A stretch of DNA of 13,315 nucleotides, from the NCBI GenBank assembly GCA_003164655.1, contig PLTW01000113.1, forward strand, positions 1 to 13,315, in the 5' to 3' direction. The notes below the pieces were generated by a model, which searched no databases, was not told the DNA's origin, and saw only the letters and a list, made by a program, of their open reading frames with translations. Source of the DNA: Actinomycetota bacterium (GTDB taxonomy: Bacteria; Actinomycetota; Thermoleophilia; UBA2241). The number at the start of each line of letters is the position of its first letter. Position 1 is the stretch's first letter. Made by a program: the position numbers and the translations under genes. Below are positions 4,534-13,315 of this stretch, one piece after another.

Positions 4534-6869
4534 GTGCCGACTGGCTGTTCGAGATCGGCGTCGAGGAGCTGCCCTACAAGACGTGCCAGTCCCTGCTGGC
4601 CCAGCTGCGCGGCAAGGGCAGCGCCGAGGCGCCGGGCCTGGTCTACGAGACTCTCGCGGCCGAGCGGCTGGTGGGTGGGGGCGACGGCGGCGTAGCCGAC
4701 GCCGTCGCCTTTGCCGAGACGCGCCTCAAGGTGATGGTCGCTCCGCGCCGCGTCGCCGTGGTCGTCAGCGACCTGCCGCGCGAGCAGACCGCCCAGACGC
4801 AGCGCTTTCGCGGGCCGCGCGTCGACGTCGCCTTCGGGCCCGACGGCGTCCCCACAAAGGCCGGGGCGGGCTTTGCCCGCGGCAAGGGCCTGACGCCCGA
4901 CCGGCTGCAGCGCGAGACCTCTGAGGGCAATGAGTTCGTGGTCGCCGTGATCGAGGCTGAGCGCCGCGCCACCGAGCTCGTGCTGCCGGGCGTCTGCCGC
5001 CGTCTCATCACCGCGCTGCAGATCCCGCGCGGCATGCGCTGGGGCGCCCGCCCGGCGGGCGCCGACGACTACCTGCGCTTCTCGCGGCCGCTGCGCTGGC
5101 TGGTGTGCGTGTACGCCGGCCGGCCGGTGCCCTTCGACTTCTACGACCTGCACGCCGGCGATGTCTCGCAGGGTCACCGCGTGCTCGGCCGGCCGCTGAT
5201 CGTCGACCAGGCCGGCCATTACGAGCGCCACCTGCGCGAGCAGCACGTGATCGTCGACCACGACGAACGCCGGCGGCTCATCGTCGAGGGCCTCGACGCG
5301 GCCGCGTCCGGGCTCGGTGGCCGCTGGTTCGACCCGGCCGGCGTGCTCGAAGAGAACATCTACCTCGCCGAGTGGCCCAGCGTGCACTCGGGCTCGTTCG
5401 ACGAGCGCCACCTGCGCCTGCCCAGCGAGGTGCTGATCACCGCCATGCAGGCCCACCAGCGCTACTGCCCGGTCGAAGACGCCGCCGGCAACCTGCTGCC
5501 CGCGTTCCTGTACGTCTCGAACGCCGATCCGGCGGCCGCGGCGCTCATCACCCACGGCAACGAGCGCGTTCTCGAAGGCCGCCTCGACGATGCCGAGTTC
5601 TCCTACGATCGCGACCTTGCCGAGGGTCTCGAGGCCATGGCCTCGAGACTGGGCGAGGTCGTCTTTCACGCCCGGCTGGGCTCGCTGGCCGACAAGTCGG
5701 CACGCCTTGTCGCAGTGGCGCAGTGGCTGGCAGGCGGCGTGGGCCGGCCTGCCGACGCCGCGGCCATCGCCGCGGTCGGCGACCAGGGCCTGACGGTGCG
5801 CGTTACCGGCGAGCTGCCGGCGGCCGTGGTCGCCGCCCGGTTCGCCAAGGCCGACCTGGTGAGCCAGGTCGTCATCGAGTTCCCCAGCCTGCAGGGCCGG
5901 GTCGGCGGCGTGTACGCCGAAAAGGCCGGCGCCACGCCGGCGGTCGCGCAAGCCATCGCCGAGCACTACCTGCCGCTCTCGGCCGTGGCGCCGGTGCCCG
6001 CCAGCCTGGCCGGCGGCCTCGCCGCCATCGCCGACAAGATCGACAACATGGCCGGAGCCTGGCTGGCCGGCGAGAAGCCGTCGGGCTCGCGCGACCCCTA
6101 CGGGCTGCGCCGGGCGGCGATGGGCATAGTGCGCATCGCCCTCGAGTACGACCTCAAGGTCGCGCCGCGCGCCCTGGCGAGCGCCGCGATCCGCGCCTAC
6201 GCGGAGCCGGCCGACCGCACCCGGGCGGTGCTCCCCTCAAATGCCTCCGGCGCCGACCCCGAGGGCGAGATCGCCGACTTCATCTGGGAGCGCCTCGAAG
6301 TCCTGCTGCTCGACGAAGGACTGCCGTTCGCGCTGGTCGAAGCGGCGCTGGGCGCGGCCGCGCCCAGCGCCGCTTCGACCGCTGGCGCCGCTTCGACCCC
6401 CGGCGCCGCTGCGGCGCCGGCCGCCGTTCGGCCGCTGCCCGTCGACCTGCCACGGGTCGCCGCCCTGGCGCGCACGTTCGCGCGGGTCCAAGACGAGGCG
6501 TTCTTCAACGACGTCGTGGTGGCCTACACGCGGCCTGCCGCGCTGGCCGCGCGGGCCGCGGCCGAGCCCGGCGGCGTGGCCGTTGCGCCCGACCCGGCGT
6601 TGTTTGTCCACGAGTCCGAACACGCGCTGGCCGCCGCGGTGGCCGAGGTGCGCGACCCATTGGCGACCGCCCTGGCCGGCGGCGACGTCGAGGCGGCGCT
6701 GCTGGCCGCCGCCGCCCTGCGGGCGCCCATCGACCGCTACTTCGACGCCGTGCTGGTCATGGATCAAGACCCCGCGCTGCGTGCCAATCGCCTCGCCCAG
6801 CTCAGGCAGATCACCATCCTGCTCGGCAGCCTCGGCGATTTCGCCCGCTTGCCGGTCCAGCAGGGTTGA
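4530..6869 (+). CDS. glyS: Glycine--tRNA ligase beta subunit
   Basis: GlyS is the tRNA-recognition subunit that pairs with GlyQ. Family landmarks are the N-terminal FEIGVEELP, the GPDGVPTKAGAGFARGKG motif, TAMQAHQRYCPVED, NERVLEGRLDDAEFSYDRDL from residue 344, DLVSQVVIEFPSLQG, DKIDNMAGAW from about residue 502, and SGSRDPYGLRRAAMGIVRI. The end, FDAVLVMDQDPALRANRLAQLR, is a typical C-terminal anticodon-binding domain. At 779 residues it is longer than the usual ~690. Part of the excess is an Ala/Gly/Pro/Ser/Thr-rich linker at about residues 604-638, just before the C-terminal domain, probably a flexible low-complexity insertion. The start ATG overlaps the glyQ stop. The last codons run into the 21-bp repeat array: the first unit's GTTGAC supplies the TGA stop. 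Confidence 0.97.
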   Translation: MSADWLFEIGVEELPYKTCQSLLAQLRGKGSAEAPGLVYETLAAERLVGGGDGGVADAVAFAETRLKVMVAPRRVAVVVSDLPREQTAQTQRFRGPRVDVAFGPDGVPTKAGAGFARGKGLTPDRLQRETSEGNEFVVAVIEAERRATELVLPGVCRRLITALQIPRGMRWGARPAGADDYLRFSRPLRWLVCVYAGRPVPFDFYDLHAGDVSQGHRVLGRPLIVDQAGHYERHLREQHVIVDHDERRRLIVEGLDAAASGLGGRWFDPAGVLEENIYLAEWPSVHSGSFDERHLRLPSEVLITAMQAHQRYCPVEDAAGNLLPAFLYVSNADPAAAALITHGNERVLEGRLDDAEFSYDRDLAEGLEAMASRLGEVVFHARLGSLADKSARLVAVAQWLAGGVGRPADAAAIAAVGDQGLTVRVTGELPAAVVAARFAKADLVSQVVIEFPSLQGRVGGVYAEKAGATPAVAQAIAEHYLPLSAVAPVPASLAGGLAAIADKIDNMAGAWLAGEKPSGSRDPYGLRRAAMGIVRIALEYDLKVAPRALASAAIRAYAEPADRTRAVLPSNASGADPEGEIADFIWERLEVLLLDEGLPFALVEAALGAAAPSAASTAGAASTPGAAAAPAAVRPLPVDLPRVAALARTFARVQDEAFFNDVVVAYTRPAALAARAAAEPGGVAVAPDPALFVHESEHALAAAVAEVRDPLATALAGGDVEAALLAAAALRAPIDRYFDAVLVMDQDPALRANRLAQLRQITILLGSLGDFARLPVQQG

Positions 6870-6969
6870 CGATCGCTCACGTAGAGTTGACGAACGCTCG
6901 CGCATCGTTGACGAACGCTCGCGTAGACTTGACGAAGGTTCCCATCGGGTTGACGAATGCCGACGGGGA
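6865..6969. repeat. 21-bp direct-repeat array, five units, between glyS and ppdK
   Basis: Five contiguous 21-bp units begin at 6865, 6886, 6907, 6928 and 6949. Units 1-3 are close copies around GTTGACGAACGCTCGCG; units 4 and 5 are more diverged but keep TTGACGAA. Every unit carries TTGACG, close to a -35 hexamer (TTGACA), spaced by exactly two helical turns. The first unit overlaps the glyS stop codon, and the last ends 45 nt before the ppdK ATG. Because 21 is a multiple of three, the array is open in several frames (a VDERSR-like heptad in one), but no start codon with a ribosome-binding site precedes it, so I read it as non-coding. It may be a regulator-binding array or a promoter region for ppdK. 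Confidence 0.9.
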
Positions 6970-7014
6970 GAACAAGAGACTAATCACCCGACCGCGGTGT
7001 TCCAGGAGGAATTG

Positions 7015-9732
<2,718 letters not shown>

Positions 9733-9769
9733 ACCGGCGGAGGGAGGCGGCGCGCTGGCCGGCACGACA

Positions 9770-10405
9770 GTGCTCACGACGGCCGACGGCCGGACGCTGG
9801 TCGTGCGTTCGGGCGTTATGGCCGACGCGCGCGACGTGCGCCGGCTGATCGACGCCGTCGCCGCCGAGCCCGGCGTGCCGCTGCTGGCCACGCCGGGCAG
9901 CATAAGCCTGCGCGACGTGAAGGGCCTGATCGCCAAGGGCGCGCGCGACCCCGGCAGCGTGTTTCTGGTCGCCGAGGTTGCCGGCCGGATGGCCGGCAAC
10001 CTCGGCGGCTCCGGCCTGGCCTTTGCTCCCTCGGCCCACGTGTTCGAGTTCGGCATGTCGGTCGACGCGGCGTACCGCGGCGTCGGGGTCGGCGCGGCGC
10101 TGCTCGAGGCGGCGCTCGCCTGGGCCGCCGGCGCCGGCTTCACCAGGGTCGAGCTCTCGGTCTTTCCGCACAACACGCGGGCGATCGCCTTTTACGAACG
10201 TCACGGGTTCACGTTTGAGGGCAGCCGCCCGCGCCGGTTCCGCCGCGCCGGCCGCTACTTCGACGAGCAGCTCATGGGGCGGACGCTGGGGGCGGCGGCT
10301 GAGCCGGCGGCCGCCGGCTCAGCCGCCGCCGGCTCAGCCACGACTGCCGCCGCCCCCGCCACGACTGCCGCCGCCCCCGCCACGCCTGGCGCCGGAATGG
10401 TCTGA
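9770..10405 (+). CDS. GNAT-family N-acetyltransferase with low-complexity C-terminal tail
   Basis: This is an acetyl-CoA-dependent N-acyltransferase of unknown substrate. The GNAT core is clear: motif A EFGMSVDAAYRGVGVGAALLEAALAWA contains the R-x-x-G-x-G pyrophosphate loop (RGVGVG), and motif B reads FPHNTRAIAFYERHGF. The core ends around LMGRTLG. A tail of about 37 residues follows, almost only Ala, Pro, Gly, Ser and Thr, encoded by a 40-bp palindrome and a 21-bp duplication. The start is uncertain. GTG 9770 gives MLTTADGRTLVVRSG, matching the beginning of the fold. A CTG at 9755 has the best Shine-Dalgarno (GGGAGG, 7 nt away), and a GTG at 9707 would overlap ppdK. It lies between ppdK and dnaG and is probably co-transcribed with both. 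Confidence 0.85.
   Translation: MLTTADGRTLVVRSGVMADARDVRRLIDAVAAEPGVPLLATPGSISLRDVKGLIAKGARDPGSVFLVAEVAGRMAGNLGGSGLAFAPSAHVFEFGMSVDAAYRGVGVGAALLEAALAWAAGAGFTRVELSVFPHNTRAIAFYERHGFTFEGSRPRRFRRAGRYFDEQLMGRTLGAAAEPAAAGSAAAGSATTAAAPATTAAAPATPGAGMV
10291..10330. repeat. Perfect 40-bp palindrome in the GNAT gene tail
   Basis: Positions 10291-10310 (GGCGGCGGCTGAGCCGGCGG) are the exact reverse complement of 10311-10330, with no mismatch and no spacer. In mRNA this would make a very stable GC hairpin about 75 nt before the GNAT stop. A 15-bp direct repeat (GCCGCCGGCTCAGCC) overlaps the right arm and its flank, giving a second possible pairing partner. No T-tract follows, so it is not a standard terminator. 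It might stall ribosomes, protect mRNA ends or tune distal expression (membrane gene, dnaG, rpoD). Confidence 0.9.
10337..10378. repeat. 21-bp tandem duplication in the GNAT gene tail
   Basis: Two exact 21-bp units (10337-10357, 10358-10378) encode ATTAAAP twice; a partial third begins at 10379 (GCCACG). It lies just after the 40-bp palindrome. The tail therefore probably grew by slippage or duplication and its length may vary between strains. Confidence 0.85.
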
Positions 10406-10407
10406 GC

Positions 10408-10854
10408 GTGAAACGCTACGGGCGCGCGCTGGTCGCCGTCGGCTGGCTGCTGCTGCTGCCGGTGCCGTATCTCGTGTTCTGGCGAGCGGGCTGGATCCAC
10501 ATCATCCGGGCCCACGGAGCGCTGGTCGCGCACGGAGTGCTGTACGACACGACGTCGCCGGGGGTATGGACGGCGCTCGCCGTCGTGTATCTTGTGTGGA
10601 TCGTGGGCCTGACGGTCGTCAGCATCTGGGTGCTCGACCGGCTCGGCTATCACTATCAGCCCTACGACCGGCCCAGGCGTCCGACACGCCGCGAGCGCCG
10701 CCGGCGGCGCGCCGGCATGAAGTACCTGCAGGCCCGCCAAGAGGCCAATCGGGCGGCGCTGCGCGAGATCGCTCGCGACTCGCGGCGGGCGGCCCGCGAG
10801 ACCGACGATCACCATGACGACACCGCCGACGACGGCGGCCACGAAGGGCGGTAG
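10408..10854 (+). CDS. Small two-helix membrane protein with Arg-rich cytoplasmic tail, unknown function
   Basis: The 148-residue product starts at GTG, 2 nt after the GNAT stop, so translation is probably coupled. Two membrane segments are evident (about residues 8-28, ALVAVGWLLLLPVPYLVFW, and 54-78, VWTALAVVYLVWIVGLTVVS). They are joined by a short loop and followed by a highly basic stretch (RPRRPTRRERRRRRAG, about 88-103), a likely helical charged region (KYLQARQEANRAALREIARDSRRAARE), and an acidic/His end. Positive residues after helix 2 and little charge before helix 1 suggest both termini face the cytoplasm. I do not recognise the family. Its place directly ahead of dnaG and rpoD suggests co-expression but no specific role. 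Its Shine-Dalgarno is weak. Confidence 0.8.
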   Translation: MKRYGRALVAVGWLLLLPVPYLVFWRAGWIHIIRAHGALVAHGVLYDTTSPGVWTALAVVYLVWIVGLTVVSIWVLDRLGYHYQPYDRPRRPTRRERRRRRAGMKYLQARQEANRAALREIARDSRRAARETDDHHDDTADDGGHEGR

Positions 10855-10856
10855 TC

Positions 10857-12695
10857 CTGGCGCGCATCGCCAAAGCCAGCATAGAACGGGTCGTCGCCGC
10901 GGCCGACATGCTCGCGGTGGTCGGCCAGTACACGCAGTTAAAGAAGGCCGGCGCCAACTACATGGGGCGCTGCCCGTTTCACGAAGAAAAGACGCCGTCG
11001 TTCTCTGTCGACCCGGGCGAGAAGCTCTACTACTGCTTCGGCTGCGGCGAGGGCGGCGACCTGCTCTCGTTCGTCGAAAAGAAGGAGAACCTCGACTTCG
11101 CCCAGGCGGTCGAGGCGCTGGCCGACCGTTTCGGCGTGCAGCTCGACTACGAAGAGACCAGCGGCCGGGCCGACGCCGACCGCAAGCGCCGCGAGCGCCT
11201 GCTCAAGCTCCTCGAGCAGGCCTGCGTCTACTACGAGCGGGTGCTGTGGGAGGCGCGGGCGGCGCAAGCCGCCCGCGCCTACCTCACCGCCCGCGGCCTG
11301 GCCGAGCCGGTCTGCCGCCAGTACCGCCTGGGGTTCTCGCTGCCGGGCTGGGCCAATCTGCGCGACGCGGCCGCCAAAAAGGGCTTCAGCGAGCGCGAGC
11401 TGACCGACGCCGGCCTTGTCGTGCCGGGCAAGAAGGGCGGCGTCTACGACCGCTTTCGCGGCCGTCTCATGTTCCCGCTGGCCGACGAGCGCGGCCGCGT
11501 GCTGGGCTTCGGCGCGCGCACGCTGGGCGACGACAAGCCCAAGTATCTGAACTCACCCGAGACGCCGGTCTACCACAAAAGCGAGGCGCTGTTCGGTCTC
11601 GACAAGGCCAAGGCCAGCGCCGCCAGGCTCGACCGCCTGTTCGTCGTCGAGGGCTACACCGACGTCATCGCTCTTGTGCAGGCTGGCGTGACCAACGTGG
11701 TCGCCGCCATGGGCACGGCCTTCACCGAGGAGCAGCTCAAGCGCCTTACACGCCACACGCGCAACCTCTTCCTGTGCTTCGACGCCGACGCCGCCGGCCT
11801 TGGCGCCATGAACCGCGCCCTCGAGCTGGCCCGCCGCCTGGGCGCGACCATGAGCGTGGTGCGCGTGCCCGACGGCCTCGACCCGGCTGACTACGTGCTC
11901 GGCGGCAACGACGGCGCGGCTTTTGCGGCGCTTGCCGCCCAAGCCCAGACTCTGCTACAGTTCCACATCCGCACCGTGCTTGCTTCTCACGACCTTCAGA
12001 CCGTGGACGGTCGTACGCGGGCGTTCGCCGTGTTGCGAGGGATTCTCGCACAGGCGGCCAGCCCCCTCGAGCGTGACGAAGAGGTCCGGTACGTCGCCGA
12101 CAGGCTGCAGCTGAGCGCAGAGAACGTCCGCTTTCTGCTCAGCGACGAAGCAGCTTCCGCCGACGCGCGACGCGCCGCTCTTTTGGCCGGCGCGGCGGGC
12201 GGCGGGGCGCGACAGCGCCCCGCCGCCCGCCGCTCAGCCGAAGAGCGCGTCCTGATGGGCACGCACGAGCTCGAGGTGAGTTTCCTCGCCGCCTGTCTCT
12301 CACTGCCCGATCCGGGGCGCGAGTACCTGCTCGCTATCGACGAGGGGTTCTTCTCGAGCGAGGCGTCGCGGGGAGCCTACCGCGCCGCCGTGGCGCGGTT
12401 AGGGGCCAGAAGTGCCGGGAAAACTGACGAGGGGTACGAGAGCGTGAGAAACGGCGACGCCGCCGACGGCACCATGGCCGCGGTCGTGGTGCGGGCCGCG
12501 GGCGAATCGTTTACCCCGATCGTTCTGAAGGAGCTGTTCCTGCGGGTGCAGGAGGTTCATGTCGGCCGCCTGATTGTAAAGCTCAAGGCGGCCGTTGCGC
12601 GTGACGACTCTGAAGACGAGGGCAGGCTGATCGAACTCGAAAGCATGTCACGCCAGATCCGCGAAGAGCTGCGCGGTCTGCCGGTCGAAGACTGA
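10857..12695 (+). CDS. dnaG: DNA primase
   Basis: DnaG synthesises RNA primers at the replication fork together with DnaB helicase. Numbering from CTG 10857 (612 residues), the CHC2 zinc-binding motif is Cys-39, His-42, Cys-60, Cys-63 (RCPFHEEKTPSF ... YYCFGCGEGGD). The catalytic core includes a Toprim domain with VVEGYTDVIAL (Glu-265) and CFDADAAG (Asp-309, Asp-311). The C-terminal helicase-interacting region ends in LIELESMSRQIREELRG. The start is unusual. The conserved first helix (ARIAKASIERVVAAAD) is encoded upstream of the first ATG (10908), yet between the preceding in-frame stop (10815) and 10857 there is no ATG, GTG or TTG. CTG 10857, 2 nt after the previous stop and preceded by AAGGGCGG, is the best candidate. 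Starting at 10908 would remove 17 conserved residues but keep the zinc site. Two rare TTA codons occur (residues 28 and 515). Confidence 0.96.
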   Translation: MARIAKASIERVVAAADMLAVVGQYTQLKKAGANYMGRCPFHEEKTPSFSVDPGEKLYYCFGCGEGGDLLSFVEKKENLDFAQAVEALADRFGVQLDYEETSGRADADRKRRERLLKLLEQACVYYERVLWEARAAQAARAYLTARGLAEPVCRQYRLGFSLPGWANLRDAAAKKGFSERELTDAGLVVPGKKGGVYDRFRGRLMFPLADERGRVLGFGARTLGDDKPKYLNSPETPVYHKSEALFGLDKAKASAARLDRLFVVEGYTDVIALVQAGVTNVVAAMGTAFTEEQLKRLTRHTRNLFLCFDADAAGLGAMNRALELARRLGATMSVVRVPDGLDPADYVLGGNDGAAFAALAAQAQTLLQFHIRTVLASHDLQTVDGRTRAFAVLRGILAQAASPLERDEEVRYVADRLQLSAENVRFLLSDEAASADARRAALLAGAAGGGARQRPAARRSAEERVLMGTHELEVSFLAACLSLPDPGREYLLAIDEGFFSSEASRGAYRAAVARLGARSAGKTDEGYESVRNGDAADGTMAAVVVRAAGESFTPIVLKELFLRVQEVHVGRLIVKLKAAVARDDSEDEGRLIELESMSRQIREELRGLPVED

Positions 12696-12749
12696 CCGCA
12701 CTGGCAGCAAGGGCGAGCACACGGGCCGCGACAAGAAGTAAGGAGAGCG

Positions 12750-13315
12750 TTGAGCGAACCGTCTGAACAGCACAAGTCGGTGGAGAGCGCCGAGCTTGCC
12801 ATCGATGAGGTCAAGGAGCTCGTCGCCGAGGGCCGCGAACAGGGCTACCTGAACGGCGAGCACATCACGGACGCGCTGCAGGACGTCGATCTCACACCCG
12901 ACCAGATCGACAACATCTTCTTGCTCTTCAACGACCTGGGCATCGACATCATCGAAGGCGATGAGCCACCCTCCGGCGACGGCGCCGAGACCAAGCCCGA
13001 AGAAGAGATCATCCCCAAGCTCGACCTATCGGTGAAGACCCCGACCAACGATCCGGTCCGCATGTATCTCAAAGAGATCGGCAAGGTGTCGCTCCTTACG
13101 GCCGAAGAAGAGGTGTCGCTGGCCAAGCGCATCGAGCGCCGCGACATGGAGGCCAAGCGCAAGCTGATCGAGGCCAACCTGCGCCTCGTCGTGTCGATCG
13201 CCAAGCGCTATGTGGGTCGCGGCATGCTGTTCCTCGACCTCATCCAAGAGGGCAACCTGGGCCTCATCCGGGCGGTCGAAAAGTTCGACTACCGCAAGGG
13301 CTACAAGTTCTCGAC
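12750..13315 (+). CDS. rpoD: Primary sigma factor RpoD/SigA, N-terminal part (cut by window end)
   Basis: The 188 complete codons visible show the start of the housekeeping sigma-70 factor, which directs RNA polymerase to -35/-10 promoters. An N-terminal sigma 1.1-type domain is recognisable (ELVAEGREQGYLNGEHITDA ... IDNIFLLFNDLGIDIIEGDE, about residues 23-75). After an acidic linker comes region 1.2 (DPVRMYLKEIGKVSLLTAEE EVSLAKRIE). The start of region 2 follows (KRKLIEANLRLVVSIAKRYV, then LDLIQEGNLGLIRAVEKFDY RKGYKFS), where the window ends. The start is TTG 12750, with AAGGAG at 12740-12745, 4 nt upstream. It lies 54 nt after dnaG, the classical dnaG-rpoD pair, and is in the same frame as dnaG with only that gene's TGA between them. 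Confidence 0.96.
   Translation, partial: MSEPSEQHKSVESAELAIDEVKELVAEGREQGYLNGEHITDALQDVDLTPDQIDNIFLLFNDLGIDIIEGDEPPSGDGAETKPEEEIIPKLDLSVKTPTNDPVRMYLKEIGKVSLLTAEEEVSLAKRIERRDMEAKRKLIEANLRLVVSIAKRYVGRGMLFLDLIQEGNLGLIRAVEKFDYRKGYKFS

Noticed and set aside
6865..6969. CRISPR array
   Set aside because: The units are only 21 bp and abut without spacers; no cas genes are present.
6241..7014. Possible N-terminal extension of PPDK through the 21-bp repeats (VDERSR heptads)
   Set aside because: The frame is open but contains no start codon with an SD in the array, whereas ATG 7015 has AGGAGG at ideal spacing and gives the family N-terminus.

Overview
The window is a very GC-rich, gene-dense bacterial chromosome segment. 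GC content (roughly 70% by eye), frequent non-ATG starts and a two-subunit glycyl-tRNA synthetase beside pyruvate phosphate dikinase suggest a deep-branching actinobacterial lineage (Coriobacteriia/Thermoleophilia-like). Most other Actinobacteria use a single-chain GlyRS. This placement is inference; no rRNA or other phylogenetic marker has been compared.

Left part (1-2253). A multi-pass membrane protein built from about five repeated two-helix modules lies on the minus strand (125-1216). Behind it is about 500 bp without a gene, holding a 20-bp tandem array (1291-1350), a 25-bp direct duplication (1397-1446) and four consecutive GC-rich hairpins (1495-1623). The hairpins' imperfect pairs are wobble-compatible only in a plus-strand transcript, so this is a candidate structured RNA. 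Next come two tiny paralogous minus-strand genes (31 and 32 codons), each with a strong Shine-Dalgarno 7 nt from its ATG, encoding single-helix hydrophobic peptides with a shared ASGA..KW C-terminus. Two palindromes (2048-2064, 2076-2087) lie in their upstream region. A divergent plus-strand gene for an ADP-ribosylglycohydrolase-fold protein follows (2254-3336).

Right part (3493-13315). A plus-strand housekeeping cluster runs glyQ - glyS - ppdK - GNAT acetyltransferase - small membrane protein - dnaG - rpoD (cut by the window end). The only promoter-like site I see for it is an extended -10 just upstream of glyQ. glyQ and glyS overlap by 4 nt and the GNAT-membrane-dnaG junctions are 2 nt, so co-transcription is likely. 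The order resembles the glyQS...dnaG-sigA neighbourhood of Firmicutes and the macromolecular-synthesis (dnaG-rpoD) operon. The cluster links glycine charging, pyruvate/PEP interconversion, replication priming and the primary sigma factor. Between glyS and ppdK is a 21-bp x 5 direct-repeat array, each unit carrying TTGAC. The GNAT gene ends in an Ala/Pro-rich tail containing a perfect 40-bp palindrome and a 21-bp duplication. The dnaG frame has no ATG/GTG/TTG before its conserved N-terminal helix and probably starts at CTG.

The least explained elements are the tandem micropeptide genes, the adjacent hairpin cluster, and the two promoter-proximal tandem arrays that share a GATCGC(G/T)CACG core.
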